Origin: Euglena gracilis
Taxonomy: Eukaryota > Euglenida > Euglenophyceae > Euglenales
Length of the DNA stretch: 64,000 nucleotides
Assembly: GCA_039621445.1 (NCBI GenBank)
Contig: CP154955.1
Coordinates: forward strand, 49,088,086 to 49,152,085
Direction of reading: 5' to 3'
Shown here: piece after piece, positions 43,072-51,476 of the stretch
Position numbering within the stretch: position 1 is the first letter of the stretch
Layout: each line of letters begins with the position of its first letter
The notes under the pieces: generated by a model
What the model was told of the DNA's origin: nothing
Databases searched by the model: none
The model's input: only the letters and a program-made list of their open reading frames with translations
Program-made: the position numbers and the translations under genes

Positions 43072-44877
43072 ACCTGCTTTCCGGCATGGAATGGCTACTA
43101 TGTACCAACTCAGCAGACAGACGACCCAAAAACCGTAATCGTAAATTTTGTCATCTGATCCTTTGCAAGGTTCAAGTTCGAGAAAATCCATGCAGAGGGA
43201 CGTAAAAATGTCAGGTGGTACGGGGAAAAAGTCCATCGTACCAGGGGGGGTACCTCTGCGCGGTTTCACAGCCTGACAAATTTGGCACCGTTGCGAAATT
43301 CGCAAACAGCGCGAATATAAATCTTTTTCACTCAGGGTTGTGCAATATCTGCGACCCACTAGTGAAAGAAGTTTGGGGGCCCCAGGGTGACCATGGTTGT
43401 GATAGCTCAAAATCACATCATCAACCAGGTCTTGGGGTATACAATATTTATAACCAGAATCATTCCGGAAAATAAGCCGCAATGGTGATAGAGAGTAATT
43501 CTCTATGGATTCACCATTACGAAGTCTATTCACAATGGTACTATATATAGGGTCACGCGAATAATCCCATTCGCGGAAAAATAGGGGGGTAGGAGTTTCC
43601 GTACGCGTAATGCGACGGGGTCCGGCAGTGCGTCCACGCCGGCGCCTTCCACGCAATGGTGAAATGGCGATGCTGCGATACACCCGGGAAACCGGTAGTG
43701 AATCGAGCATGTTGTCCGCAGCGTCGGATCGACGTGCGAACTGGTCAGCCTCATGGCTGCCATGAAAAGTCGCATCACCCTCATCCGGGTTCCCAGGATA
43801 ATACCAGGGGGCTCGGCTGAGAGGATCCGCAACTTTTTGCGTATGACCTGGGGTATAAACCACCACCAGGTTAAACTGGCTCAAGAACTCATGCCATCGG
43901 CATCTTCTGCCAACTGATGACATGGCCTTGTTCAGGTCCTCGGTATACCAGTGTTGAAGGCTCTCATGATCCGTCAACACTAGTATCTGGACCAAGCTGC
44001 TGGCTATCCAGCTGCGGAACTTCTGGAGAATTAGCACAATGGCATATGTCTCCTTTTCGCGAATGCTCCATTTAACCTGTCCTTTCCCGTTGTCGCCCTG
44101 TAGCTTCCTGCTAAAGAAAGCCACAGGTCGGAGTTCATTTGCCGCATTATGCTGGCTAAGAACCCCGCCAACAGCGTAATCGCTGCTGTCGACCTGCAGG
44201 ACATACGGTTTGTATGGATCCGCGATATCGAGAACCACGTTCTCGAGGAGCAAGTCCTTGATTTTATTCAAGGCCTCGCGCATTTGGTCATCCCAAATGA
44301 CTTTTGCGTTATCGGGTGTCCGATTTTTGAGTTGTCGGGTTAGGGGTACCGCGATTTTCGCGAAATCTTTCATGTAAATCGCGTAGTATTGGGCTAATCC
44401 CAAAAATCCCTTTAAATGCGTTAAGGTCTTAATGACCTCAGGAGTCCATTTCTTAATGGCCTCCATCTTACAGGGTGCGGCTTTACGCTGCCCGTTGCTC
44501 AGGATGTGTCCGCAAAACTTAATAATTTTGCGAAACAGGTGCATTTTGGAACCCTTCACAAAAAGCACATGCTTTTGGAACACGGATAATACCGCGCGCA
44601 CATCGCGATAATGCGGGTCGAGGATATCCTCGCCCGATTTCGCGGATGGCGGTTGGGTTCCCACCAGTACATCATCGATGTACACCAGAGCAAACGGTAA
44701 ATCGCGCAAAACCCACTGGATCATGCGTTGAAACATGGCTGGGCCATTCTTAACACCCATGGGGAGTACCGTCCATTGGTACACACCCTTGGATGTCACG
44801 AATGCCGTGTACGGTTGCGAATCAGGATGCAAATGCATCTGATGGAAACCGTCTTCCAGATCAAAGATTGACCACAA
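43069..44877 (-). CDS. RT catalytic part, RNase H and integrase N-terminal half
   Basis: RT: WSIFDLEDGFHQM (first Asp), QWTVLPMGVKNGPAMFQR, FALVYIDDVLVG with the YIDD pair, and FLGLAQYYAIY in the thumb. RNase H: YVLQVDSSDYAVGGVLSQ, KETYAIVLILQKF and LTDHESLQHW. A spacer with an arginine-rich run follows. The integrase zinc-binding module is HNHGHPGAPKL ... CLRISQRCQICQ (His-His-Cys-Cys), and MDFLEL carries the first catalytic Asp. The segment is bounded by UAG codons on both sides and shares the frame with its neighbours, so it is part of one pol polyprotein. Confidence 0.94.
   Translation of the reverse strand: MWSIFDLEDGFHQMHLHPDSQPYTAFVTSKGVYQWTVLPMGVKNGPAMFQRMIQWVLRDLPFALVYIDDVLVGTQPPSAKSGEDILDPHYRDVRAVLSVFQKHVLFVKGSKMHLFRKIIKFCGHILSNGQRKAAPCKMEAIKKWTPEVIKTLTHLKGFLGLAQYYAIYMKDFAKIAVPLTRQLKNRTPDNAKVIWDDQMREALNKIKDLLLENVVLDIADPYKPYVLQVDSSDYAVGGVLSQHNAANELRPVAFFSRKLQGDNGKGQVKWSIREKETYAIVLILQKFRSWIASSLVQILVLTDHESLQHWYTEDLNKAMSSVGRRCRWHEFLSQFNLVVVYTPGHTQKVADPLSRAPWYYPGNPDEGDATFHGSHEADQFARRSDAADNMLDSLPVSRVYRSIAISPLRGRRRRGRTAGPRRITRTETPTPLFFREWDYSRDPIYSTIVNRLRNGESIENYSLSPLRLIFRNDSGYKYCIPQDLVDDVILSYHNHGHPGAPKLLSLVGRRYCTTLSEKDLYSRCLRISQRCQICQAVKPRRGTPPGTMDFFPVPPDIFTSLCMDFLELEPCKGSDDKIYDYGFWVVCLLSWYIVAIPCRKAG
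44619..44632. repeat. 14-bp perfect palindrome with GATATC core
   Basis: CGAGGATATCCTCG, in the RT-coding region. Same core as 38556-38571. Confidence 0.9.
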
Positions 44878-44886
44878 CCGGTTATC

Positions 44887-44889
44887 CTA
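44887..44889 (-). other. In-frame UAG inside RT
   Basis: It lies between IEDLITKQ and DNRLWSIFDLEDG, in a variable spot just ahead of the first RT catalytic motif. A single C-to-T change from CAG could create it. Confidence 0.9.
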
Positions 44890-47199
44890 TTGTTTTGTGA
44901 TCAAATCCTCAATCAGCGGTAACGGGAAGGGGTCATCCTTCGTTTGGGAGTTCAGGTACCGGTAATCCAGCACCAGTCTCCACTTCTTCTGACCAGACTG
45001 GTCAGCCGGTTTGGGCACCACAAAAGCTTGTGATGTCCACTCGCTCTTGGAAGGGATAATCCACTTCCGCTGGATGAGCTTCTCAATCATCTCGTTGAGA
45101 GCCTGTTCGCGTTCACCCGAGCAACGGAAGAATTTCCGGTGTATAGGTTTAGCGCCATCCTTGAGCTCGATTTTGCAAACACCGAAAGGACCGCGAATCG
45201 CGGGGTCGATGTCGCAGGCGTAAACTGGATTATCCAGTACACCATGAAATTCGCGAGCAATTCGCGAACAATAATCAGCAGACTTGGGGTGTTGGTCCGC
45301 ACTCTCAATGACCGCAGAAATCTGCGTTGAGGGTGTGGCATCCCCATTGGTACCAAGGTATCTTGGCACACGCACCTCGGATATTCCGAATGCGTCAAAG
45401 AAACAAACGCGAAAAATGATTTCTTTAACAGGTGGTAATAATATACCACAGAAATCCTCAAATAGTGGTACATCAGCGGGTAAATCCCACCAATGAAAAC
45501 ACACATAGGATAGTTGGTGAAACCAATCCGCTTTTGGATTGACGGGTATGAGGAGAGCTCCTCGCGCTTCATCGCGGAGGATTTTCTCCACCACATCCGG
45601 GATAAGTTTTGGGGGAGGGTGCATCCATAGCACCGTATCACCCCAGAATTTAAGAAATGCGTTGGTATGTCGCGACCAATATCGCGACAAGCGTGCATGC
45701 GCTTTTGATGAGAACGCATCAATTTTCAACGACAAATCGAATGAATCAGCCAAAGCCGCTATTTTGGAGAACCATTCCTCCAAAATACGGTATTGACCAA
45801 AATTAAATGCGTTCCATACGCGCATTGCGTATGTGTCGACCTGATTCGCGGGTCGAAGAGCGGTAACGCAATTCAAGGATCCGCAAACATAGGTCAAGGG
45901 TGTGTCATCCACACTCCCAAGGGGCATTCCCAAGGGTTGATGGGTTGGATGGGTGCATACCCAGTCCATATCATGCCAGATGGAGGTGGGGGAGGTGTGT
46001 GACACGGATTTCGCGGTCCCAAACAACAAGGCAATACCTCGTTGTTGGAGCACTTGATGTACGGTCGCGCATTGCGATCCGCAACCAAGTGTATGGTTAC
46101 GCGAAATCGGGATTAGTGTTGGTGTTTGGACTAGACATCCACAATCGAAATCTGGCTGGGCGGATATTCTCCTACAGTGCACACATTGGAAGGAAGCGTC
46201 GGAGTAGTGGTCCTGGTCGCGCATGTTGGTCTGGTGGGGGTGTGTGTAAAAGTTGGGATGCGCTTTTGTAGCTGCTGGGGGGTGTACAGATGTATCTGAA
46301 AGCGATACATCTGGTGGAAAACGTGGTATTAGTGCAGCTGGGCGACTACTCGACACCGTGATCACTTCAGGCCTTTGGGCTTTCGTCTTGTAACCCAGTG
46401 GAACGAGGGGGGTACCGCTACTCGCTTGCCCTGCCTCATGGGGAACGGAAGTTGGTGTGTCAATGGGCAGGGGGTGAACTTTCTCGGTACACCCAGTGTG
46501 GAAAACGTTGGTTGGTGTGGTTGGTAACGGGGTAAAAGTTTTAGAAAACGGTGTGGAAAAATTGGTGGCTATCGCGGTTGACGCCACAGGTGATGAGGGT
46601 TTGGGGGGCAATGAGGAGAATGGTGATGTGCGCAAACCGTGGGAGTGGCAATCCACTACCAGCCGGTGCTGACGTAAAAAGGGGTATCCCAGAATTACGT
46701 CAGAACCATGGATTCCGGATTCATATCCCCAGGTATCCGGAAAATTTTGCGGTTGGGGGGGGGGGTGTGAGTGGTGCTTGGGGATGAGGGGTAGGACTAT
46801 GTCCAAAAAGCATCCCAAGTCACCACCGCACATGGGGGTGTTGTCAGCCGTCGTAATTTTGATCGGCTTCTTGGCTTGCACCAAGAGGGGGGTTGGTATC
46901 AACCCGAACCGAAAAAGTAGTGCAATGCGACAACCAGTGTCAATGAGAATTTTGACTTTTGCACAAAAATTTTGGATTTTGATTTCCGCTTGGACCAAAA
47001 GTTCCATGGGGGGTAAGCAAAGTGCAGGGTCTGGCGAAAATACGTTTTCTTGCCAGCTTTCCCATGAACCCTTTCCTACTTTGCACAACATTCCGAGCGG
47101 AAAGTTGGAGTGGGGGGTGGGGGACCCGAAAATTTTCCGGGTACCGACCAGGAAGGCAGATGGGCAGGGGGGGCAGGGTTGATCAGGTCCTACCTCCAT
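44887..47199 (-). CDS. Protease and N-terminal part of RT
   Basis: Retropepsin: VKILIDTGC (catalytic DTG at residues 87-89), a flap-like ITTADNTPMCGG, and DVILGYPFLRQHRLVVDC as the C-terminal block. A long Pro/Ser/Thr-rich linker (~200-330) follows, then a ~230-residue region without known motif. The RT fingers begin near residue 660 with GPFGVCKIEL and include KKWRLVLDYRYLN. The frame is the same as gag upstream (one UAG between) and RT downstream (one UAG between). The listed first Met lies 15 codons after the gag UAG; translation would more likely come by readthrough than by starting here. Confidence 0.9.
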   Translation of the reverse strand: MEVGPDQPCPPCPSAFLVGTRKIFGSPTPHSNFPLGMLCKVGKGSWESWQENVFSPDPALCLPPMELLVQAEIKIQNFCAKVKILIDTGCRIALLFRFGLIPTPLLVQAKKPIKITTADNTPMCGGDLGCFLDIVLPLIPKHHSHPPPQPQNFPDTWGYESGIHGSDVILGYPFLRQHRLVVDCHSHGLRTSPFSSLPPKPSSPVASTAIATNFSTPFSKTFTPLPTTPTNVFHTGCTEKVHPLPIDTPTSVPHEAGQASSGTPLVPLGYKTKAQRPEVITVSSSRPAALIPRFPPDVSLSDTSVHPPAATKAHPNFYTHPHQTNMRDQDHYSDASFQCVHCRRISAQPDFDCGCLVQTPTLIPISRNHTLGCGSQCATVHQVLQQRGIALLFGTAKSVSHTSPTSIWHDMDWVCTHPTHQPLGMPLGSVDDTPLTYVCGSLNCVTALRPANQVDTYAMRVWNAFNFGQYRILEEWFSKIAALADSFDLSLKIDAFSSKAHARLSRYWSRHTNAFLKFWGDTVLWMHPPPKLIPDVVEKILRDEARGALLIPVNPKADWFHQLSYVCFHWWDLPADVPLFEDFCGILLPPVKEIIFRVCFFDAFGISEVRVPRYLGTNGDATPSTQISAVIESADQHPKSADYCSRIAREFHGVLDNPVYACDIDPAIRGPFGVCKIELKDGAKPIHRKFFRCSGEREQALNEMIEKLIQRKWIIPSKSEWTSQAFVVPKPADQSGQKKWRLVLDYRYLNSQTKDDPFPLPLIEDLITKQ
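45224..45238. repeat. Hairpin with ATTAT loop, 5-bp stem
   Basis: ACTGG-ATTAT-CCAGT, in the pol region. The hairpin CCGCG-AAT-CGCGG stands 20 bases upstream, and GTGGTA-ATAATA-TACCAC lies at 45432-45449. Confidence 0.88.
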
Positions 47200-47209
47200 C
47201 TGTTCATCG

Positions 47210-47240
47210 GCCCAGAGGTCCGTGCCCTCGGACCTCGGGC
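47210..47240 (-). promoter_or_regulatory. Stem-loop directly after the gag UAG
   Basis: In the sense strand GCCCGAGGTCC pairs with GGACCTC-T-GGGC: 7 perfect base pairs, a one-base bulge, then 4 more, closing an 8-base loop. It begins four bases after the UAG. RNA structures just downstream of a UAG stimulate gag-pol readthrough in some retroviruses; here the role is inferred from position only. Confidence 0.7.
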
Positions 47241-47244
47241 TCCC

Positions 47245-47247
47245 CTA
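47245..47247 (-). other. UAG separating gag and pol in one frame
   Basis: The gag frame ends GSDLE-UAG-G, and the frame remains open beyond it through protease and RT. Gag and pol in the same frame with a single UAG is the arrangement of readthrough elements. Confidence 0.9.
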
Positions 47248-49227
47248 CTCCAGGTCCGAACCGGCCGAATAGCCGGCTATGGGCCTTTTAGAGGTATAAA
47301 CGGATTTCAACGTGCGCACCGCCATGCGGGCCTCGTCGAAATCGGTATCCGTGGTCTCATCCCCCTCCCTGCCTGAAGCCGGGGTGTCATCCTCCAAACA
47401 AGATATCTTGAAACCGACTTTATGGCGGTTGGAGGAGTGACCCTTGTCACCGCGATTCATACCGCGATGACGTTGGCCAGGGCGGGGAGAACGAGAACGC
47501 GGACATTTGGATGAGTGGTGATCACTCGATCCACAAAGCGAACACCGAGATTTGTGTCGCGAGTCTGGGTAACGGGGGGATCGGTTTCCCGATTTCCCGT
47601 CAAACCGTCGTGGTGACCGGATATCCCGTCGACCATGACCGGTGTAGCGGGGTTTTCCCGATGACGATCGCGAAGAAGATGATCCGCTTCGCGAACGCGA
47701 TCGAGATGTCTCGCGATGAGAATCACGCTTCTTGGCCGGGGCACCGGGTGACCTACCCCGAGGGGTACCGTGTTTCCGCTCATCGCGGAACGGGATCCGG
47801 GGGCTAATACCACCGGAACGGGGACCCGATGACCGTGAATTGCCCGATTGGCGTGAAAACGCGGAGGAACCCGAACCTCGTGATGAGGTCCAGCCTCGCG
47901 GACTCTGAATACGCTTACGCGCTTCAGGATTAGGACATTCCCGAGACATATGTCCCGATTTGTTACACAAAAAGCACACTTTATCCGTGGCTTGGTCCGA
48001 AGAACGCGGGTATCGCGTTTTCGATCCCGTGGTGGGTGAAGCGGGTGAAACCGGTGATTTTTGCAATGCGTTCACCGAACCAGCCGGTAATCCAGCGGTT
48101 GGGTGTGCGGTATACGCGGATTGAATCTGACCAAGAAGCTGTGATAGCTTCAGTTGCTTGGAAACATAATTCCAGCGTTGGTCAAGAGTCATTGCATTAC
48201 CCGCCAACTCCTCACGATGGATATCCTTGATGAGGCTAGGCGTGAAATGCATGAGAACAGCGTCAAACTGTTCGCGCATTTGCTTTTTACTGAGTTCATC
48301 CACTTCAGCAGCAAGTCCTAACCATTTGGCATACCAAAGGTCAATGGACTTCCATTTGCGATCGGGTGGGGCGCATTGCCGCCACTTGGTCTCCAGGGTA
48401 ATCCTAGCGACCAAACTTGAACTGGTGGAAGCGTATTGCTCCACCAGGTCCTCAAAGGAAACGCGGTAGCGAATAACGAGTTGTCGCGCGCGCTCCTTCT
48501 CATCCCTAGGGAGGCAATCGATGAATTCCATCTTGATCACCTCCGGGTTTGTGTCCTGGGTTGGCCCTTTCAATGCCCAGTAGTACTCCCAGTCCCGGAA
48601 AAACTGTCTCCATGTGGTTGGATCACCGTCCCATTGGGGTTTCACCTTATTCGCGATTGCGATGGTGCCCTTGAAGTCTTTCTGAAAAACCCGTTGGCCC
48701 TCGGTGGTATTCCGTGGATTCGGGCCCGGGTACGCTCGAGCACCAAGCGTATCCTTTCCGGATTCTTGCCGGAATCGCGAAATTTCTGGTGGAGGTGAAT
48801 CCTGGTACCGGAAATCCGGTCGCAAACCCTGTTGGTCACCCGTAATAGGGGGACACTCCGGTGTGGGGGTATGTCGCGCGTGCAACATGTGACCCACTCC
48901 CGGTGTACGGGTTTGGCTCATTCCACGCACAAGCATGGAATGATGGATTTCTTGGTGGAGACTTGGCGGAATCGCCGTGTTTTCCGCGAATTCGGTTCCC
49001 GTAATGGGAGATTCATCCGAAAACTGGGTTTGGGTTGTGGACAAGGCCAATGGTGGCACAATTCGCGGGATCGCGGATTGTGACACTCGGGACACGGGTG
49101 GTGGTGGTGCATGTGCACCCAGAGCCGGGTTATGAAAACGCGACTCTGGAACATTTGGCGCATCTTCAGCAATGCATACTGCCGAATTGCGGTGTGAAAC
49201 CCGCTGTTGGTTGGACACATTATCCAA
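47245..49227 (-). CDS. Gag, C-terminal part with two zinc knuckles
   Basis: 660 codons. Residues ~185-380 form a helical capsid-like part (WDGDPTTWRQFFRDWEYYW ... LETKWRQC). A first zinc knuckle CFLCNKSGHMSREC (~415) and a second CSLCGSSDHHSSKC (~560), both of the CX2CX4HX4C type, flank an Arg/Ser-rich stretch (SRSRSRSGSSSSRSSSG). These bind and package the element RNA. The N-terminus probably continues upstream in another frame (coiled-coil part 48918-50498), because that frame loses sense near 49,215 just where this one begins. The stop is UAG with a downstream stem-loop. Confidence 0.9.
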   Translation of the reverse strand: MDNVSNQQRVSHRNSAVCIAEDAPNVPESRFHNPALGAHAPPPPVSRVSQSAIPRIVPPLALSTTQTQFSDESPITGTEFAENTAIPPSLHQEIHHSMLVRGMSQTRTPGVGHMLHARHTPTPECPPITGDQQGLRPDFRYQDSPPPEISRFRQESGKDTLGARAYPGPNPRNTTEGQRVFQKDFKGTIAIANKVKPQWDGDPTTWRQFFRDWEYYWALKGPTQDTNPEVIKMEFIDCLPRDEKERARQLVIRYRVSFEDLVEQYASTSSSLVARITLETKWRQCAPPDRKWKSIDLWYAKWLGLAAEVDELSKKQMREQFDAVLMHFTPSLIKDIHREELAGNAMTLDQRWNYVSKQLKLSQLLGQIQSAYTAHPTAGLPAGSVNALQKSPVSPASPTTGSKTRYPRSSDQATDKVCFLCNKSGHMSRECPNPEARKRIQSPRGWTSSRGSGSSAFSRQSGNSRSSGPRSGGISPRIPFRDERKHGTPRGRSPGAPAKKRDSHRETSRSRSRSGSSSSRSSSGKPRYTGHGRRDIRSPRRFDGKSGNRSPRYPDSRHKSRCSLCGSSDHHSSKCPRSRSPRPGQRHRGMNRGDKGHSSNRHKVGFKISCLEDDTPASGREGDETTDTDFDEARMAVRTLKSVYTSKRPIAGYSAGSDLE

Positions 49228-50498
49228 ACCAAGGACAAGTCATGCACACTTTGCTCCAAATGCTCAACGAGTTGGAGTTGGCTGCAGATACGGTCAACTT
49301 CATCCTCCAAAGCGCGAATACGCTTACGGTAACGGGAAAAGTCATCCAAGTGCGGAATCCTTTCGGAAATTCCGGTAACTTCTTGGACAAGTTTCCCTTG
49401 AGACTTATCCAATAATTGGAGTTGTCCCATTAATGCTTTTACAGCATTTGAGAGAATCTGCAAAGGTGATGTCACCTTGGTTGGTGTGGTGGTGGGTGCA
49501 ACCGGTGCAGGGTTATCCGAGAACGCGGTTGTGGTACCCACGGGCAAATTTCCAGGTTGTGGGTTATCCAACAACGCGGAAATTCGCTCATCCAACCTGG
49601 TAATCTCACTTTGCGTGGATCGGGCATTCCGATTCACCGATTCCTCAAGCCGTAATAGGCTGTTGCAGAAATCTTGCAAGGTTTCCTGATTGTTAGTGAG
49701 CATTTTGTCATAAAATGCCTTGAAATCGGGGTTCTCGGTAATCCGAGAACCGGAACCTGCAGGTAGAGACTGCATTTCCGTTACTTTGGTAGACACCGAT
49801 GCATACCGGGTCTGGAGTTCCCCAATAGCAGTCTGAATACCGCTAATGTCCGGAACTCGGTGCGAAAGTGCGGAATAGCTTTGTTGCAAACCCGCAATGG
49901 CCGAGTAAATCCCGCCAATGTCGGATTGCAACTGCAACTGCAGGGAATCCTGCCGTTGTGCCATTTCCGCGACTTTCGCGCTCAGATTGGATAATCCAAC
50001 CCGATTCGCGTCACAATAGCAGGTTTTCTGCTCCAAACGGGAAAGTCGCTCCTCCAACTGCCGCACATACGTGTGGGGAGCAAAATTCTCGTTGGCTTGT
50101 GACTGGAATTGCCGAAACTTTTCCGTTTCATCGCACAACTGCGTAATGCGGTGTTGCGATTCATGGAAAGTTGCGGACAAGGTGGTGAAATGGTCCATAG
50201 ACACAAATCCACCACTGCTGAATGTTGCAGACGAGGAATCTCGTGCATGCAACTGTTGTTGCAAATGCAACAACGCAGATGAACAGGACTCCATTTGTCC
50301 CGATAACTGTTGTAGTGAGCCATGCAAGTGCAGAAACTTGGAGTCATTCCGCGTTTCCGCTTCATGCATGCATTCACTAATTTGCCGGAAGTTTTGCGGG
50401 AGCTGTTGGCATATTCTGTCAAAGGTTTCCCGAAAGTTTGCAAGGTCAATACCCGCACTTTCGAAATTCCTCTGGCAATATCTGCCAACTTCCTGCAA
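48918..50498 (-). CDS. Gag, coiled-coil part
   Basis: 526 codons, of which about the first 425 look genuine. They are glutamine- and leucine-rich with heptad spacing (RQLEERLSRLEQ, LQLQLQSDIGGIYSAIAGLQQ, LLDKSQGKLVQEVTGI, RIRALEDEVDRICSQLQLVE), so long coiled coils are likely. The end, after HDLSLV, is histidine/proline-rich read-through of the next frame. It probably follows the N-terminal part (49982-51253) through a shift near 50,550 and joins the zinc-knuckle part near 49,215. Coiled coils are known in some retroelement Gag proteins, but this length is unusual. Confidence 0.7.
   Translation of the reverse strand: MQEVGRYCQRNFESAGIDLANFRETFDRICQQLPQNFRQISECMHEAETRNDSKFLHLHGSLQQLSGQMESCSSALLHLQQQLHARDSSSATFSSGGFVSMDHFTTLSATFHESQHRITQLCDETEKFRQFQSQANENFAPHTYVRQLEERLSRLEQKTCYCDANRVGLSNLSAKVAEMAQRQDSLQLQLQSDIGGIYSAIAGLQQSYSALSHRVPDISGIQTAIGELQTRYASVSTKVTEMQSLPAGSGSRITENPDFKAFYDKMLTNNQETLQDFCNSLLRLEESVNRNARSTQSEITRLDERISALLDNPQPGNLPVGTTTAFSDNPAPVAPTTTPTKVTSPLQILSNAVKALMGQLQLLDKSQGKLVQEVTGISERIPHLDDFSRYRKRIRALEDEVDRICSQLQLVEHLEQSVHDLSLVWIMCPTNSGFHTAIRQYALLKMRQMFQSRVFITRLWVHMHHHHPCPECHNPRSRELCHHWPCPQPKPSFRMNLPLREPNSRKTRRFRQVSTKKSIIPCLCVE
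49730..49751. repeat. Hairpin with TAAT loop, 9-bp perfect stem
   Basis: The stem GGTTCTCGG/CCGAGAACC closes the loop TAAT. It is the longest perfect hairpin I found in the element and lies within the gag coiled-coil frame. Confidence 0.93.
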
Positions 50499-51253
50499 GT
50501 AATTCCAGCAGTGTTCCAGCTTGGTGAAGACATGTTTCTGGTTGTCTCATCAAACTGAAGCACTTTGTTCAATGCGGTTGCACACTCTGCAACGCATTGT
50601 TGCACATGGTTGAACTGCGTCACAAGGGGGTGATCCCCTGGAAGCCGAGCAACAATATCCTGCACATCCTCAGCAGTGAGGAGCTCACCAGTGCCCTTCC
50701 CATAGTCATCCATGGGTTGGGATGTACCGGAGAATTCCGGCACCACGAGGCGAGTCTCCGGTTGCCAAGGTAGTGCGGGATAGCACCCGATATCGGGTGG
50801 TGGTGGCAAAGCTCTGTAAGGGCTTGCCGGTGGAAGAGCCGGTGGGGGTTGAAAGAAACACGGGGTTTCTAGCCCACCATCACCAGAGAAGCCCGGTGGC
50901 GGAATCACCACGGGTCTCTCCGGTGTGCACAGCTGCACCATTACCGCAGACAGAGGCGAATACCCCCGTTGTGGCAAGGTGAGTGTGGAAGAGGCCGCAT
51001 TAGCCTCTGAAGCCAATGATGTGGGAGGCTCATCGCCGACCACTGTCAATGATGACAAATGTTGCAATTGTGACAATTGAATCAATTGTGCCTCATCGGC
51101 GTGGGAACTGGAAGCACTTTCACATAAAAGCTTCCAATCCCCATTTTCTTGGTCAATGTCTTGCAATGATGCCTGTAATAAGGCATAATTGAATTGATGG
51201 TTGGGGCCTGTGCTTTGCATCTTTCTGATGACAAAAACAGCAAAAACCCACAA
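49982..51253 (-). CDS. Gag, N-terminal part
   Basis: 423 codons; roughly the first 235 look genuine (MQSTGPNHQFNYALLQASLQ, a Pro-rich middle, then ELLTAEDVQDIVARLPGDHP and HVQQCVAECATALNKVLQFDE). After DETTRN the sense passes to the frame of 48918-50498, and the remainder here is Cys/Ser-rich off-frame reading. It is the first ORF after the primer site and 5' LTR. The function is inferred from position only. Confidence 0.55.
   Translation of the reverse strand: MWVFAVFVIRKMQSTGPNHQFNYALLQASLQDIDQENGDWKLLCESASSSHADEAQLIQLSQLQHLSSLTVVGDEPPTSLASEANAASSTLTLPQRGYSPLSAVMVQLCTPERPVVIPPPGFSGDGGLETPCFFQPPPALPPASPYRALPPPPDIGCYPALPWQPETRLVVPEFSGTSQPMDDYGKGTGELLTAEDVQDIVARLPGDHPLVTQFNHVQQCVAECATALNKVLQFDETTRNMSSPSWNTAGITCRKLADIARGISKVRVLTLQTFGKPLTEYANSSRKTSGKLVNACMKRKRGMTPSFCTCMAHYNSYRDKWSPVHLRCCICNNSCMHEIPRLQHSAVVDLCLWTISPPCPQLSMNRNTALRSCAMKRKSFGNSSHKPTRILLPTRMCGSWRSDFPVWSRKPAIVTRIGLDYPI
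50784..50799. repeat. 16-bp perfect palindrome with GATATC core
   Basis: CACCCGATATCGGGTG, within the N-terminal gag part. Confidence 0.92.
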
Positions 51254-51476
51254 AACTAAGCAGTTGTGCTGGCACCAGAGGGGCTGTAACGGGTAATACC
51301 GTACAGAACCTTCCGGAGCCTGCTCGTCTGCTTAGACGTTGACTAGAAGCCGGGAGCTGACGCTGCGACCGTGTAATAACGGTGCAGGGGCTCTCCGCTG
51401 CCAGTCAGCGTAGGATCGAACCAATCTGCTACCAAGTGTAATACCTGGTAGGCTTTCTTTCTGTGAAGTATGTGTA
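51254..51476 (-). other. 5' leader of the LTR element
   Basis: About 220 bases between the primer site and the first ORF. It includes hairpins ACGG-GTAATA-CCGT (51289-51302), ACCGT-GTAATA-ACGGT (51368-51383) and CTACCAAG-TGTAATA-CCTGGTAG (~51429-51451, one mismatch), plus a second primer-site-like sequence. Confidence 0.75.
51413..51434 (-). promoter_or_regulatory. Second, internal copy of the primer-binding-site sequence
   Basis: In the sense strand it begins TGGTAGCAGATTGGTTCGAT and is preceded by TACACT, the same bases that end the LTR. It thus repeats the LTR/primer-site junction 66 bases downstream of the real one and differs from it by a few bases. Confidence 0.7.
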
